Part shown: piece by piece, positions 49,944 to 59,356 of the stretch
How the letters are laid out: each line of letters begins with the position of its first letter
Position numbering within the stretch: the first letter of the stretch is position 1
From: Lactiplantibacillus daowaiensis
GTDB taxonomy: Bacteria; Bacillota; Bacilli; Lactobacillales; Lactobacillaceae
Direction: 5' to 3'
NCBI RefSeq assembly: GCF_005405085.1
Contig: NZ_BJDJ01000017.1
Span: 16,745 to 80,744, forward strand
Length of the DNA stretch: 64,000 nt
Program-made: the position numbers and the translations under genes
Notes under the pieces: model-generated
What the model saw: the letters and a program-made list of their open reading frames with translations, nothing else
What the model was told of the DNA's origin: nothing
The model's database searches: none

Positions 49944-51398
49944 CTATAGAATTGGTGATAACAACCGTGAGAAAGTTTGTTTGAACTTCAACCAGAACGA
50001 CTGATTTTGGAAATCCTGTACCGTAATCAAACTACTCTTCTTCAAATCGGCCTCGAAAATGCCTTCTAGTTCTTGGGCTAATTCGGTGTCGTATAAAAAG
50101 GCATTCACTTCGAAGTTTAACTTAAAGCTCCGAAAATCCATGTTAGCCGAGCCGACCGAGGCCACTTGTCCATCGATCACCATCGTCTTAGCATGAATAA
50201 AGCCATTATTGTAATAGTAAATTTTAGCGCCCGCTTCGGCGAGTTCCCGTGCATAATACTGGGTCGCTCGATACACAAACGCATGATCCGGTTTGTCTGG
50301 AACGATAATGCGCACATCAACGCCTGACATCGCCGCAATTCGAATCGCATCCAGCACCGAGTCATCTGGTATCAAGTATGGCGATTGAATCCACAGCCGA
50401 TGTTGCGCGGTGGTAATCATCTTGATGTAGCCGAGCTTAATTTGTTGCGCATCACTATCCGGGCCACTAGAGACAATCTGTAATGACGTATTCCCTTTGA
50501 CCTTGATCACTGGGAACATCTCATTAGTTGGCATAATCCGATGATCCGGATCAGTCGCGTTCCAATCTCGGATAAACCGTTCTTGTAATTCGAAAACCCC
50601 TGAACCGACGATCCGTAAGTGGGTATCGCGCCAGTAACCAAATTTTTTATCACGTCCTAAATACTGGTCACCAACATTAAACCCACCGACGTAACCGACG
50701 CGGCCATCAGTCACCACGATTTTCCGGTGATCACGGAAATTCAACCGAAAATCTAAGACCGCGGAATGTGCGCCTAAGAATGGCCGCGCATGACCACCAA
50801 GTTCCTCTAAATGTTTAAAGAAACTCCGAAAGGTTCCCATCGACCCCCATGGATCATACAAGACGCGCACGTCAACGCCTTGTTCTGCCTTACGTTCGAG
50901 TAAATGCAATAATTCGTTACCAATTTGGTCATTATAAAACGTGTAGTATTCAATATGCACGTGTTTTTTTGCCGCTTCAATATCTTGGAACATTGCATGA
51001 AATTTCTCATGCCCATCAGTATAGATTTTGACCCGATTTTTCCGACTCAATAATGCGCCATCGGAATTCAAAAATAAACTGACCATTCCTCGTACCGAAC
51101 TGGTAACCGCATCAGCTGGCATCAACTCCGATCCCAATTCATCGCGTTGGCGTTGAATCGCTTGGTCTAATCGAATCTGAGTTTCTTTCTTCAAACGGAA
51201 TAACCGATTCTTCGGTAACTTCCGGCCCAAAAAGGCATAGGCAATAAAGCCGGCCACTGGAATCATGATCAACACTAATAACCATGCCCAAGTCGCCGCA
51301 ATATCACGCCGATCCCGAAACACCGTAATTACCGCCGCGACCGCGTTAATAATCACGATGAAGTTGATAATTGGCAAAATATATTGCAATTGAGGCAC
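49944..51398 (-). CDS. cls: Cardiolipin synthase
   Basis: A 484-residue phospholipase-D superfamily enzyme. Two N-terminal membrane segments with PLDc_N domain (TWAWLLVLIMIPVAGFIAYAFLG) precede two HKD motifs: FRDHRKIVVTDGRVGYVGGFNVGDQYLG and GFIHAKTMVIDGQVASVGSANMDFRSF. It joins two phosphatidylglycerols to cardiolipin at the membrane. Ribosome binding site AGGGTAGG. Monocistronic. Confidence 0.95.
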   Translation of the reverse strand: MPQLQYILPIINFIVIINAVAAVITVFRDRRDIAATWAWLLVLIMIPVAGFIAYAFLGRKLPKNRLFRLKKETQIRLDQAIQRQRDELGSELMPADAVTSSVRGMVSLFLNSDGALLSRKNRVKIYTDGHEKFHAMFQDIEAAKKHVHIEYYTFYNDQIGNELLHLLERKAEQGVDVRVLYDPWGSMGTFRSFFKHLEELGGHARPFLGAHSAVLDFRLNFRDHRKIVVTDGRVGYVGGFNVGDQYLGRDKKFGYWRDTHLRIVGSGVFELQERFIRDWNATDPDHRIMPTNEMFPVIKVKGNTSLQIVSSGPDSDAQQIKLGYIKMITTAQHRLWIQSPYLIPDDSVLDAIRIAAMSGVDVRIIVPDKPDHAFVYRATQYYARELAEAGAKIYYYNNGFIHAKTMVIDGQVASVGSANMDFRSFKLNFEVNAFLYDTELAQELEGIFEADLKKSSLITVQDFQNQSFWLKFKQTFSRLLSPIL

Positions 51399-51520
51399 CT
51401 ACCCTACTTTAATGATAAATTCATTTTAACGCAGATGGCCTTGAGATAATAACATTTTGCGATTGATTAATTGCTTTTTATGGTTGAAACCGCGATAATT
51501 TCGTCATGGAGGCTGAAATT

Positions 51521-51670
51521 ATGGTTGCATTGTTCGGGATTCATGGGCTCGGGCCGATTCGCTTGTTTCATTTAAGCGAACGCGTTGCCGGCCCTAAAGG
51601 TGCCATTGGCATTTTACTGATTATCATTCTGTTAATCATCGCTTACCGCCATTATCGACGGGAACACTAA
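51521..51670 (+). CDS. Small membrane protein (49 residues)
   Basis: ATG 51521 has GGAGG 8 nt ahead. The frame encodes a short polar/aromatic N-terminus (MVALFGIHGLGPIRLFHLSE), one membrane segment (GAIGILLIIILLIIAY) and a basic tail RHYRREH. I do not recognise the family. The last 40 bp recur almost exactly at 52582-52621 as the end of a second mini-gene. It lies before a toxin-antitoxin pair on the opposite strand. Confidence 0.65.
   Translation: MVALFGIHGLGPIRLFHLSERVAGPKGAIGILLIIILLIIAYRHYRREH
51631..51670 (+). repeat. 40-bp direct repeat, left copy
   Basis: This sequence, encoding the C-terminal LIIAYRHYRREH, recurs with one mismatch at 52582-52621; 951 bp separate the copies and the yefM-yoeB pair lies between them. 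Confidence 0.85.
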
Positions 51671-51710
51671 ATAATGGCTTTGAACGACGCTGATAATTCA
51701 AAACATTTAA

Positions 51711-51766
51711 GCTGACCATCAGTAGATTGACCTTAATGGTGCAATTAAACTTGGTCAGTTTTTTTA
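51711..51766 (+). terminator. Probable terminator of the small membrane protein gene
   Basis: CTGACCA (51712-51718) pairs with TGGTCAG (51752-51758), followed by seven T; the loop is long (33 nt), so the call is moderate. Confidence 0.5.
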
Positions 51767-51865
51767 TTGACGTCCTACATGATGCTATAACTTTAAATAG
51801 ATAATCAAGCCGCCGCAGTAGCTAAACGAGAATCCCTCAACTAGCTGCTACTGAGGGGGCATCCT

Positions 51866-52129
51866 TCACTTATTACCATAGTGCGTACGACAGGCTAAAA
51901 TGGTTATTTGCTGTTCATCGACCCCGTAAATCAACCGATCCTTTTCATTAACACGTCTGGACCAATATCCCTGAAAGTTCCCATGTAATGGTTCTGGCTT
52001 TCCAATCCCGCTAAATGGTGTCCTAGACGCATCCTTTATTAACAAATTAACACGCTTTAGGGCTTGCTTATCGTTCTTCAGTAACCACATATAGTCTTCC
52101 CATGCATTATCCGTAAACAACTTATTCAT
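51866..52129 (-). CDS. yoeB: Toxin YoeB (mRNA interferase)
   Basis: An 87-residue RelE-fold toxin starting MNKLFTDNAWEDY. The residues E46, R65, H83 and Y84 fall exactly where the catalytic residues of E. coli YoeB are, and the C-terminus RTHYGNK is characteristic. It cleaves mRNA on the ribosome. The ATG lies inside the end of yefM (8-nt overlap), so a longer frame upstream is rejected. Confidence 0.93.
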   Translation of the reverse strand: MNKLFTDNAWEDYMWLLKNDKQALKRVNLLIKDASRTPFSGIGKPEPLHGNFQGYWSRRVNEKDRLIYGVDEQQITILACRTHYGNK

Positions 52130-52391
52130 CGTCATCAGCTGACGCCAATAAATCATGCTGGCTGACTTTACCATGTTTGGCTTGTACTAAAGATTCCTGT
52201 AGCCAAGACAAGTTGGCTGGGTTACTCAAAATATACTGATTTTCTACCATATTGTTATATTCAGCCTCTGAAATCAAAACAGCATTTTGTCGGTTCTTAC
52301 GTGTAATCGTAATTGGTTCAAAATCATCGGTAGCCTTGTCCATATACGTTTTCAATTCTTTGCGAAAATCACTAAAAGTAGTTGCTTCCAT
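52122..52391 (-). CDS. yefM: Antitoxin YefM
   Basis: An 89-residue Phd/YefM antitoxin: MEATTFSDFRKELKTYMDKATDDFEPITITRKNRQNAVLISEAEYNNMVENQYIL is the DNA-binding and dimerisation half, followed by an acidic toxin-binding tail. ATG 52391 lies 9 nt after GGAGG, and the frame open further upstream is not used. It neutralises YoeB and represses the operon with it. Confidence 0.93.
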   Translation of the reverse strand: MEATTFSDFRKELKTYMDKATDDFEPITITRKNRQNAVLISEAEYNNMVENQYILSNPANLSWLQESLVQAKHGKVSQHDLLASADDDE

Positions 52392-52432
52392 CCTTATTCG
52401 CCTCCAATTATATTTATCTTCTCGCCACCAAG

Positions 52433-52451
52433 TGTACATGATTAAGTACAA
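52433..52451 (-). promoter_or_regulatory. yefM-yoeB operator
   Basis: TGTACATGATTAAGTACAA, an inverted pair of TGTACA/GTACA cores, 42 bp before yefM. YefM operators of other bacteria use the same TGTACA core, so autorepression is likely. Confidence 0.65.
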
Positions 52452-52477
52452 CCAAATCAAATAAAATGATTGTCCAT

Positions 52478-52621
52478 ATGTATATTCTTGGCACGTATAC
52501 CCTTAATTATGGTATTGCCATTTTAGACGCCCAACAAAATCAACAGCCAACGCCAAAAATCCGTATCGATTTTATCATCTTGTTAATCATCGCTTACCGC
52601 CATTATCGACGGAAACACTAA
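52478..52621 (+). CDS. Possible second mini-membrane protein (47 residues)
   Basis: A frame from ATG 52478 encodes MYILGTYTLNYGIAILDAQQ and then a segment ending in FIILLIIAYRHYRRKH, the same membrane segment and basic tail as the 49-residue protein at 51521. The upstream half is only weakly similar and no clear ribosome binding site is visible, so it may be a decaying paralogue. A strong terminator follows. Confidence 0.45.
   Translation: MYILGTYTLNYGIAILDAQQNQQPTPKIRIDFIILLIIAYRHYRRKH
52582..52621 (+). repeat. 40-bp direct repeat, right copy
   Basis: 39 of 40 bases match 51631-51670; the only change turns the Glu codon of RREH into Lys. Weaker similarity continues about 15 bp further upstream. 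Confidence 0.85.
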
Positions 52622-52633
52622 CATAACCATGCT

Positions 52634-52668
52634 CGGTCAACGTTTATTCGGCGTTGACCGATTTTTTT
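52634..52668 (+). terminator. Intrinsic terminator
   Basis: CGGTCAACG / CGTTGACCG with a 9-nt loop and seven T. It follows the second mini-gene. Confidence 0.85.
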
Positions 52669-52936
52669 AATTATTGGCAAAAATTAACCTAACAAAAATT
52701 ATTTTAATATGACCGGCGCTTGAGCCTTAGCTTCCCTCACTTAAGCCCCAGTTTTGACTTGGTCAAAATTGGTTCAATAATTATCAAGCAACGTCCAAAT
52801 ACCCGCTAATTAACCAATTTTAATCATTTTTAGCTATTTTAACCATAGAATAAGTTTAATTCAGTTAAGTTAGCTGATTCAAATTTTGTCAATCCGATTA
52901 GAATAGGAGCCACTAAATTGAAATGGGGCGAGTATC
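52669..52936. other. AT-rich intergenic stretch before the amino-acid permease
   Basis: No gene is seen. The stretch holds several AT-rich segments and TTGACTTGGTCAA (52755-52767), a short palindrome, but no promoter I can place with confidence. Confidence 0.4.
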
Positions 52937-54382
52937 ATGGATCTTACGCATACACATTTGCTTCGTAAAAAAGATATTGGGGCCATGTTGGCGGATTATC
53001 ATAGTCCGCTAAAAAAGGAACTCAAAACTTTCGATTTAACCATGCTCGGAATTGGGGCCATCATCGGGACCGGGATCTTTGTTCTAACGGGGACTGGCGC
53101 CTTAATCGCCGGTCCCGGCTTGATGATTTCCTTCGTCTTAGCCGCCATCGCCTGCTTATTCGCATCGCTATGTTACGCCGAATTCGCCGCGATGGTGCCG
53201 GAAAGTGGCTCCGCTTATACCTACTCTTACACCACGCTTGGTGAAATTGTTGCCTTCATTATTGGTTGGGACTTAATGCTAGAATATCTATTCGCCGTTT
53301 CAACCGTCTCGGCTGGTTGGTCTGGTTATTTCCAATCATTTCTAGCGGGGTTTGGCTTAAAGCTCCCAACGATTCTTACCGCGGCGCCGGGCTCAGTCGC
53401 CGGGGTGACGACTTATTTCAATTTACCAGCCTTTGCGATTATCATGTTGATCACCTTACTCTTGTCACTGGGCGTCAAAGAAACGAAACGTGTTAATGAC
53501 ATTATGGTCGTCATCAAGTTAGCCGTGGTCGTCCTCTTCATCATTACGGCCGCCCGCTTCATCAAGCCGGCTAATTGGACACCACTCCTGCCCTTTGGGA
53601 TGAAAGGCGTCTTTGGCGCCGCTTCAAGCGTGTTCTTTGCCTTTATCGGTTTCGACGCCATTTCATCTAGTGTTGAAGAAACTTTGGAACCGTCTAAGAC
53701 CTTACCAAAATCAATGCTCTTATCTTTAGGCATTTGTACCGTGCTTTACGTCGCCGTTTCCGCTATTATGACCGGCGTTGTCCCCTTTAGAATGTTCGCC
53801 AAATACATCGACCACCCCATCTCAGCAGTCTTAGTTTACTCCGGTCAAAACTGGTTGGCTGGCGTCGTCGACTTAGGGGCCATTCTAGGGATGACCACTG
53901 TTATGCTCGTTTGCCTATACGGCCAAACCCGGATTTCATTTTCAATGTCACGTGACGGCTTATTATCGCCACTCTTCAGTCGCATCAGCCCCAAGTCTGG
54001 CGCTCCAGTTGCCTCGACTGTCTTATTCGGTTGCGTTGCCGCCGTTATCGGTGGCTTCATTCCATTGGCGGACTTAGCTGAATTGGTCAACATCGGGACA
54101 TTGACAGCCTTTGTACTCGTCTCATTTTCTGTTTTACGACTACGCAAGACGCAACCAAACCTACGTCGACCATTTAAGACGCCGTGGGTGCCATTTGTAC
54201 CGATCATGTCGATTATTAGCTGTGTCTTCTTACTCATCAACTTGAAACCAGTGACTTGGTTACGGTTCGTAATTTGGTTAGCCATTGGGATGATTGTTTA
54301 CTTTAGCTATTCGATCAAGCATTCTAAACTTGGTAATGCCCAAGCCGCAGCAGCCGTTAATGAAGATAAAACAACTAAATAA
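52937..54382 (+). CDS. APC-family amino-acid permease (YfnA/CAT-like)
   Basis: A 481-residue secondary transporter with 12 expected membrane segments. Conserved start: LKTFDLTMLGIGAIIGTGIFVLTGTGALIAGPGLMISFVL (the G-A-I-I-G-T-G-I-F substrate motif), YAEFAAMVPESGSAYTYSYTTLGE, and FFAFIGFDAISSSVEETLEPSKTLP. It belongs to the cationic/branched amino-acid transporter group (2.A.3.3). ATG has GGGGCGAG ahead. Monocistronic. Substrate unknown. Confidence 0.92.
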   Translation: MDLTHTHLLRKKDIGAMLADYHSPLKKELKTFDLTMLGIGAIIGTGIFVLTGTGALIAGPGLMISFVLAAIACLFASLCYAEFAAMVPESGSAYTYSYTTLGEIVAFIIGWDLMLEYLFAVSTVSAGWSGYFQSFLAGFGLKLPTILTAAPGSVAGVTTYFNLPAFAIIMLITLLLSLGVKETKRVNDIMVVIKLAVVVLFIITAARFIKPANWTPLLPFGMKGVFGAASSVFFAFIGFDAISSSVEETLEPSKTLPKSMLLSLGICTVLYVAVSAIMTGVVPFRMFAKYIDHPISAVLVYSGQNWLAGVVDLGAILGMTTVMLVCLYGQTRISFSMSRDGLLSPLFSRISPKSGAPVASTVLFGCVAAVIGGFIPLADLAELVNIGTLTAFVLVSFSVLRLRKTQPNLRRPFKTPWVPFVPIMSIISCVFLLINLKPVTWLRFVIWLAIGMIVYFSYSIKHSKLGNAQAAAAVNEDKTTK

Positions 54383-54391
54383 GTCCTAGCG

Positions 54392-54427
54392 AAAAGCCAC
54401 AGCCGGATTACCAGCTGCGGCTTTTTT
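54392..54427 (+). terminator. Intrinsic terminator
   Basis: AAAAGCCACAGC / GCTGCGGCTTTT (one mismatch) with a 10-nt loop and T6. Confidence 0.8.
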
Positions 54428-54611
54428 ATGAGTCATGATGCGTTGGACTCACAGAGGAAAAGCCCCAGCACCAGTCTGGTTACTGAGCTTACCAAAAGCG
54501 GGCTCAATTTTGCATAAATTAATTAATTTTCATTCGGATAAAGCGCCACTATTTTTGAAAACGAGTATCCTAATAGTCACAACTGAATGCCAAATTCTGG
54601 GGGCCATTAAA

Positions 54612-56639
54612 ATGGAAAAGCAACGAATCCAGACGCGGTCAATCTTTGGCATGCTCATCACGTTAGGTGTCGTTTATGGGGATATTGGAACGTCACCACT
54701 TTACGTTATGAATGCCATTATTAACGATGCCGGACCACTAAAAAAAGCCACGCCAAGTTATGTGCTTGGCTGTGTCTCATTGATCTTTTGGACATTAATG
54801 TTAATTACGACGGTCAAGTACGTCTTGATTGCCTTACGTGCCGATAACCACCATGAAGGTGGCATTTTTGCGTTATACGCCTTAGTTCGTAAGCAAGCCA
54901 AGTGGCTCATCTTACCCGCCCTAGTTGGGGGTGCCGCACTATTAGCTGATGGTACCCTGACGCCTGCAGTGACGGTGACTTCCGCTGTCGAAGGGTTAAA
55001 AGGCTTACCAAATATGGCCGGTTTTAGTCAACATCCGCTATTGATTCCGTTAACCGTAACCGTGATTTTGTTTGGCTTATTCATGATTCAAGGTTTTGGG
55101 ACTGCCGCTATTGGTAAATCTTTTGGCCCCATCATGTTGCTCTGGTTTACAGCCATTGGCGTCGTTGGCCTAGTCAATATTGGGCATGCGCCCATGATTT
55201 TAAAAGCATTCTCGCCACTTTACGCGCTGCAAGTGCTCATCAGCCCGACAAATAAAATTGGGATTTTCATCCTCGGCAGCGTCTTTCTCGCCACAACGGG
55301 TGCCGAAGCGTTATATTCCGACTTGGGACATGTTGGTAAAGCTAACATCGATGCAACTTGGCCCTTTGTTTATCTGATGTTAATTCTCAACTACCTTGGT
55401 CAAGGGGCCTGGATTTTACAGCATTATCAATTAGCTGCCTACCGCGATGCCGTCAATCTTAATCCCTTTTATGCGATGATTCCGGCCAACTTACAAGTCG
55501 CCGCCATTATCCTGGCTACGCTGGCCGCCATCATTGCGTCACAAGCACTGATTACCGGTTCATATACATTAGTCGACGAGGCCATTGGTCTGAAGTTCTT
55601 ACCGCGCATGATCATCAAACATCCCAGTCAAGTCCGGAGCCAAATCTATATTGGCGCAGTGAACTGGATGCTTTGTGGCGTGACTTTAGGCATCGTCTGG
55701 TTATTTCAAACCTCGGCCCACATGGAAGCAGCTTATGGCTTAGCAATTACGATTACCATGCTGATGACAACCTTACTCCTGACCCAATTCGTGAAGATGC
55801 ATGGGCATCAGCTAGCCGCCCTGGCGTTATTATTAGGGTTTGGCACCTTGGAGTCGATTTTCTTAATCGCTAGTCTCACCAAATTTATCCATGGCGGTTA
55901 CTTAACGCTCGGCTTGACCTTTGTGATTTTCTTGATTATGGTCATCTGGTACTTCGGCAACAAACGCCGGCTGCTCTATAATCGCGACCAGGAACAAGTC
56001 AGCCTACTCGATTATCGCCAACAATTAATTCAACTGAGTCATGACGATAGTATCCCATTATTTGCGGCTAACCTCGTTTATTTAGCCAAAGTCGACGCGA
56101 CTTATCACGTTAAGCGCTCGATTCCGTACTCGATTCTCGACAAGCGACCGAAACGCGCTAAAGTCTACTGGTTCATCACGATCAATGAAACCAATCAACC
56201 ATATGATTGTAACTACACCGTCGACATGCTCGGGACCCGTAACATCGTTGAAGTCCAATTGAATCTAGGATTTAAAAAATCACAACATGTCACGATCTAC
56301 TTACGCGAAATCGTCAATGATTTGATTGCCAAGCAAATCATTGACCCCCAGCATCCCCATTACGGTACGGTCAAACATCGCCAAGTTGGTGACTTTAAAT
56401 TTGTCGTTCAAAATCAACAGATTATGGACTTAAGTAGTTACCCAACGATGCGTGAGTTCGACCGGTTCCTCATTGGCGGTCGCGTCCTCTTACAAAACAT
56501 TACGCCGTCAGCTGCCATTTGGTATGGGCTGGAATTCAGTGATGTCTTGGAAGAGACGATTCCATTATTCACGACTCCGGCAACGGAAAATACGTTGACC
56601 AATCGGGCCGTACGGCATCAAATTCAGCCGCCACAATAA
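54612..56639 (+). CDS. kup: Potassium transporter Kup
   Basis: A 675-residue KUP/HAK/KT potassium-proton symporter: [25 protein letters not shown] at the start, [61 protein letters not shown] and [18 protein letters not shown], then a cytoplasmic C-terminal domain from about residue 460. ATG 54612 with GGGGG 8 nt ahead is preferred; the frame is open for 59 more codons upstream, but these match nothing in the family. It maintains cytoplasmic potassium. Confidence 0.95.
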   Translation: MEKQRIQTRSIFGMLITLGVVYGDIGTSPLYVMNAIINDAGPLKKATPSYVLGCVSLIFWTLMLITTVKYVLIALRADNHHEGGIFALYALVRKQAKWLILPALVGGAALLADGTLTPAVTVTSAVEGLKGLPNMAGFSQHPLLIPLTVTVILFGLFMIQGFGTAAIGKSFGPIMLLWFTAIGVVGLVNIGHAPMILKAFSPLYALQVLISPTNKIGIFILGSVFLATTGAEALYSDLGHVGKANIDATWPFVYLMLILNYLGQGAWILQHYQLAAYRDAVNLNPFYAMIPANLQVAAIILATLAAIIASQALITGSYTLVDEAIGLKFLPRMIIKHPSQVRSQIYIGAVNWMLCGVTLGIVWLFQTSAHMEAAYGLAITITMLMTTLLLTQFVKMHGHQLAALALLLGFGTLESIFLIASLTKFIHGGYLTLGLTFVIFLIMVIWYFGNKRRLLYNRDQEQVSLLDYRQQLIQLSHDDSIPLFAANLVYLAKVDATYHVKRSIPYSILDKRPKRAKVYWFITINETNQPYDCNYTVDMLGTRNIVEVQLNLGFKKSQHVTIYLREIVNDLIAKQIIDPQHPHYGTVKHRQVGDFKFVVQNQQIMDLSSYPTMREFDRFLIGGRVLLQNITPSAAIWYGLEFSDVLEETIPLFTTPATENTLTNRAVRHQIQPPQ

Positions 56640-56641
56640 AT

Positions 56642-56676
56642 AAAACCAGCTTAGCGCTAAACTAAGCTGGTTTTTT
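56642..56676. terminator. Bidirectional intrinsic terminator
   Basis: AAAACCAGCTTAG / CTAAGCTGGTTTT with a 7-nt loop between convergent kup and the AI-2E family gene. Confidence 0.9.
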
Positions 56677-56681
56677 AACAC

Positions 56682-57713
56682 CTATTTTGACACGATTCGT
56701 TTCGGCTTTTCAGAATCTTGAACACCTAAAATGTCTAAGAAGAAGGCAACGATTGGAATCCCAACGATCAAACCCCAAGCACCTAGCAGACTTTCCATAA
56801 TAATCAACGTAATAAAAGTGGCAAAGACGGGTAAATCCGTCCGATCCGCCATTAAGCGTGGGTGCAAGAAGTAAGATTCAAACGCATGGATAATAATCAC
56901 TAATACGATGATTTCAACGACTCGAATCAACCCACCAGAAGCAAAGGCTAGTAACGTCAATGGAATCATCGACAACAAGACCCCGGCAACCGGCACCAGC
57001 CCTAAAATAAAGACAATGATCGATAGCACCATGATACTTGGCATCCCAATAATCACGAACCCAATCGTCATTAGGAGTGTATTGATCGTACAAATGATCA
57101 ATTGCGTTTCGATAATCTTACCAAGAATTAACACAAACTTCCGGGTCAAGAAATACACGTTATGAAAGAACTTACTGAATTTCGAACTTAAGAATTGGCG
57201 GCCAAAGCTAACCATCCGCCCACGTGTCAGGCTGAAGATAAAGCTTAAAAAGATTGCCATCAACACGTGGGTAAACCCAGTCCCAATCTGACCAGCCTCT
57301 TTAATCCCAGTCAGTAAGAGTGACTTACCATTTTGAATTAGCTCACTACTATGAATCGCTTGATTGATCCATTTATCAATATTTTTATTCAAGACCGGAT
57401 GATTTGTGATGGCTTTAGCCAGCATATCCGGAATGACTTTAAGTTGCGTCACTAGTGTCGGTGCTGCGTATGACAGCGCCCCGATAAAGACGCCGATCAC
57501 CACGACATAAACAATGATCACCGCGATCCAATACGGGATATGGGCCTTTAAGTTCAACCAGTGACTAACTTTTACCGCTAAAAAGGCAAAAATCACTGTC
57601 AACAACACCACGGTCGCAAATCCCCGCATCAAGTAAATAATCACGATTAAAAATGCCAACGTCAAATACATATCCACATCATCGCGCTTCAAAAACCGGA
57701 TAATTCGATCCAT
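56682..57713 (-). CDS. AI-2E (PerM/YdiK) family transporter
   Basis: A 343-residue membrane protein with about seven segments: a first hairpin ADVDMYLTLAFLIVIIYLMRGF-like region, a long middle loop (KVIPDMLAKAITNHPVLNKNIDKW), and the conserved C-terminal part NTLLMTIGFVIIGMPSIMVLSIIVFILGLVPVAGVLLSMIPLTLLAF and GAWGLIVGIPIVAFFLDIL. The family includes AI-2 exporters and sodium/proton antiporters; the function here is not decidable. Monocistronic. Confidence 0.9.
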   Translation of the reverse strand: MDRIIRFLKRDDVDMYLTLAFLIVIIYLMRGFATVVLLTVIFAFLAVKVSHWLNLKAHIPYWIAVIIVYVVVIGVFIGALSYAAPTLVTQLKVIPDMLAKAITNHPVLNKNIDKWINQAIHSSELIQNGKSLLLTGIKEAGQIGTGFTHVLMAIFLSFIFSLTRGRMVSFGRQFLSSKFSKFFHNVYFLTRKFVLILGKIIETQLIICTINTLLMTIGFVIIGMPSIMVLSIIVFILGLVPVAGVLLSMIPLTLLAFASGGLIRVVEIIVLVIIIHAFESYFLHPRLMADRTDLPVFATFITLIIMESLLGAWGLIVGIPIVAFFLDILGVQDSEKPKRIVSK

Positions 57714-57800
57714 AAACGAGCCCCCAAAATCTTTTGCTAATAGTCATTATAGCATTGCCCTACCGAAAACACGGGGTCATCCCCCTCGCTTAATGGAAAC

Positions 57801-57829
57801 TTGACTTTCAAAATCAGAACCGGTAGAAT
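57801..57829 (+). promoter_or_regulatory. Promoter of the T-box/metE-like gene
   Basis: TTGACT and TAGAAT with an exact 17-bp spacer, shortly before stem I of the T-box. Confidence 0.75.
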
Positions 57830-57835
57830 GAGTTC

Positions 57836-58129
57836 AACATTAAAGAACGATTAAAAGATGAGTAAACTAAGGCAACCGTTTAGCGAGCATCGGGGTGGTG
57901 AAACGATGTCGGTCCCTTAGTTGAAGATGGTCTTCGTTACAACGTTATATCAGTGAATGCTGTGCACAAACTGGTATCGACCTAACTGCCCGTTATCGCA
58001 GTTGCGGATCGTGCACTAGGCACCGTCCGTTCGAGGAAACGTGGTGTAAACCCGTTTTGAATCCAGGTGGTAACCCGGCCTAACCGTCGTCCTGATTGAC
58101 TTTAGTCAATCGTGGACGGCGGTTTTTTT
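57836..58129 (+). promoter_or_regulatory. Methionine T-box leader
   Basis: Stem I closes with AACGA/TCGTT (57846-57850, 57934-57938) and AACTAAGG/CCTTAGTT, with the distal part GAGCATCGGGGTGGTGAAACG. The specifier loop on its 3' side reads GAAG-ATG-GTC, so the codon is AUG (57927-57929), methionine. A T-box-like CCAGGTGGTAACCCGG (58063-58078) precedes the terminator CCGTCGTCC ... GGACGGCGG with T7 (58084-58129). Uncharged tRNA-Met would stabilise the antiterminator and switch on the gene below. The T-box core deviates from the usual AGGGTGGNACCGCG. Confidence 0.88.
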
Positions 58130-58168
58130 CGTTCTCAACCTAACTTTAATGAATGAGGTGCTTTAACT

Positions 58169-59296
58169 ATGACAGAATCAACTTTAACACGACCATTTCG
58201 CTATGACGTGGTCGGTAGCTTATTACGACCAACCGTTTTAAAACAAGCGCATGCCCAACTCGCCGCTGGTGAAATCACTGCCGACGAAGCCTTAACGATT
58301 CAACAAACTGAAATCAAACGTATTGTCGACGAACAAGTTAAACTCGGTCTACATGCAGTCACTGATGGCGAATTTTCACGTAGTTGGTGGCATTTAGACT
58401 TCTTATGGGGCTTAACTGGTGTCGGCAAGTACGACTATCATCAGAGTTACAAATTCAAAGGTGATCACACCCGGACCGATAATGCCGAACTCGTTGGCAA
58501 AATCGCTTATAATCCCGACCATCCCTTCTTTAAGGCCTTCACTTACTTACAATCAATCGTTCCTGATGGGGTCTTAGCCAAACAGACGATTCCATCACCT
58601 ACCATGCTCTTCCGGGATAATCGGAGTGATAACTGGTCACAATTTTACGATAGCTGGGACGCTTATTTGACCGATCTAGCAGCTGCTTACCACGCGACCA
58701 TCCAACACTTTTATGACCTTGGCTGTCGCTATATCCAATTAGATGACACGACTTGGGCATTTCTAATCAGTCAGCTTAACAATACGGATCTAAGTGCTAC
58801 TGATCACGCCCACTTTGAACAAGTCGCTAAAGATAGCGTCACCGTCATTAATGCGGCATTACAAGACTTGCCAAGTGATTTAACCGTTACGACGCATATT
58901 TGCCGGGGGAACTTTAAGTCAACTTACCTCTTTTCTGGTAGCTACGATGTAGTCGCTAAATACTTAGGCCAACTCAAGTACGACGGCCTATTCTTGGAAT
59001 ACGACAATCAACGCGCTGGTAACTTTGATGTCTTAGACCAAATTTGGAATGGTGATGCCAATAAACGCATCGTCTTAGGTTTGATTACGTCAAAGTTTCC
59101 ACAACTAGAAGACACTGAACAGCTTAAAGCCCGGATCCAAGAAGCTGCCATTAAAGTACCACTAGCCAACTTAGCACTATCGACACAATGTGGGTTTGCC
59201 TCAACTGAAGAAGGTAACCAACTAACCGAAACTGATCAATGGCACAAGCTCCAATTAGTCATTGAAACGGCTAAAGCGGTTTGGCCAGAAGCTTAG
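58169..59296 (+). CDS. Short MetE-like cobalamin-independent methionine synthase (YxjG/YxjH type)
   Basis: A 375-residue protein corresponding to the C-terminal catalytic domain of MetE: RYDVVGSLLRPTVLKQAHAQLAAGEI, AVTDGEFSRSWWHLDFLW, CRYIQLDDTTWAFL, VTTHICRGNFKST (zinc ligands His and Cys), DGLFLEYDNQRAGNFD and LALSTQCGFAS (second Cys ligand). Such short homologues make methionine from homocysteine with a methyl donor that may not be folate. The methionine T-box in front confirms the pathway. Ribosome binding site GAGGTG. Confidence 0.9.
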   Translation: MTESTLTRPFRYDVVGSLLRPTVLKQAHAQLAAGEITADEALTIQQTEIKRIVDEQVKLGLHAVTDGEFSRSWWHLDFLWGLTGVGKYDYHQSYKFKGDHTRTDNAELVGKIAYNPDHPFFKAFTYLQSIVPDGVLAKQTIPSPTMLFRDNRSDNWSQFYDSWDAYLTDLAAAYHATIQHFYDLGCRYIQLDDTTWAFLISQLNNTDLSATDHAHFEQVAKDSVTVINAALQDLPSDLTVTTHICRGNFKSTYLFSGSYDVVAKYLGQLKYDGLFLEYDNQRAGNFDVLDQIWNGDANKRIVLGLITSKFPQLEDTEQLKARIQEAAIKVPLANLALSTQCGFASTEEGNQLTETDQWHKLQLVIETAKAVWPEA

Positions 59297-59303
59297 CAGC
59301 CAA

Positions 59304-59353
59304 CAAAAAAACGATAATCACGACGTCAATTAACGTCGTGATTATCGTTTTTT
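59304..59353. terminator. Bidirectional intrinsic terminator
   Basis: A very strong stem, AAAACGATAATCACGACGT with its complement, around a 6-nt loop. Confidence 0.9.
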
Positions 59354-59356
59354 GAT

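Noticed and set aside
51631..52621. Integrase-carrying integrative element between the 40-bp repeats
   Set aside because: The 951-bp interval encodes only yefM-yoeB; there is no recombinase, so only the passive flanking-repeat observation is kept.
54435..54611. 59-codon N-terminal extension of Kup
   Set aside because: The extension has no ribosome binding site and does not look like the family; ATG 54612 has GGGGG at the right distance.
57836..58129. SAM riboswitch before the MetE-like gene
   Set aside because: No S-box core; the stem I, AUG specifier, T-box-like sequence and terminator fit a T-box.
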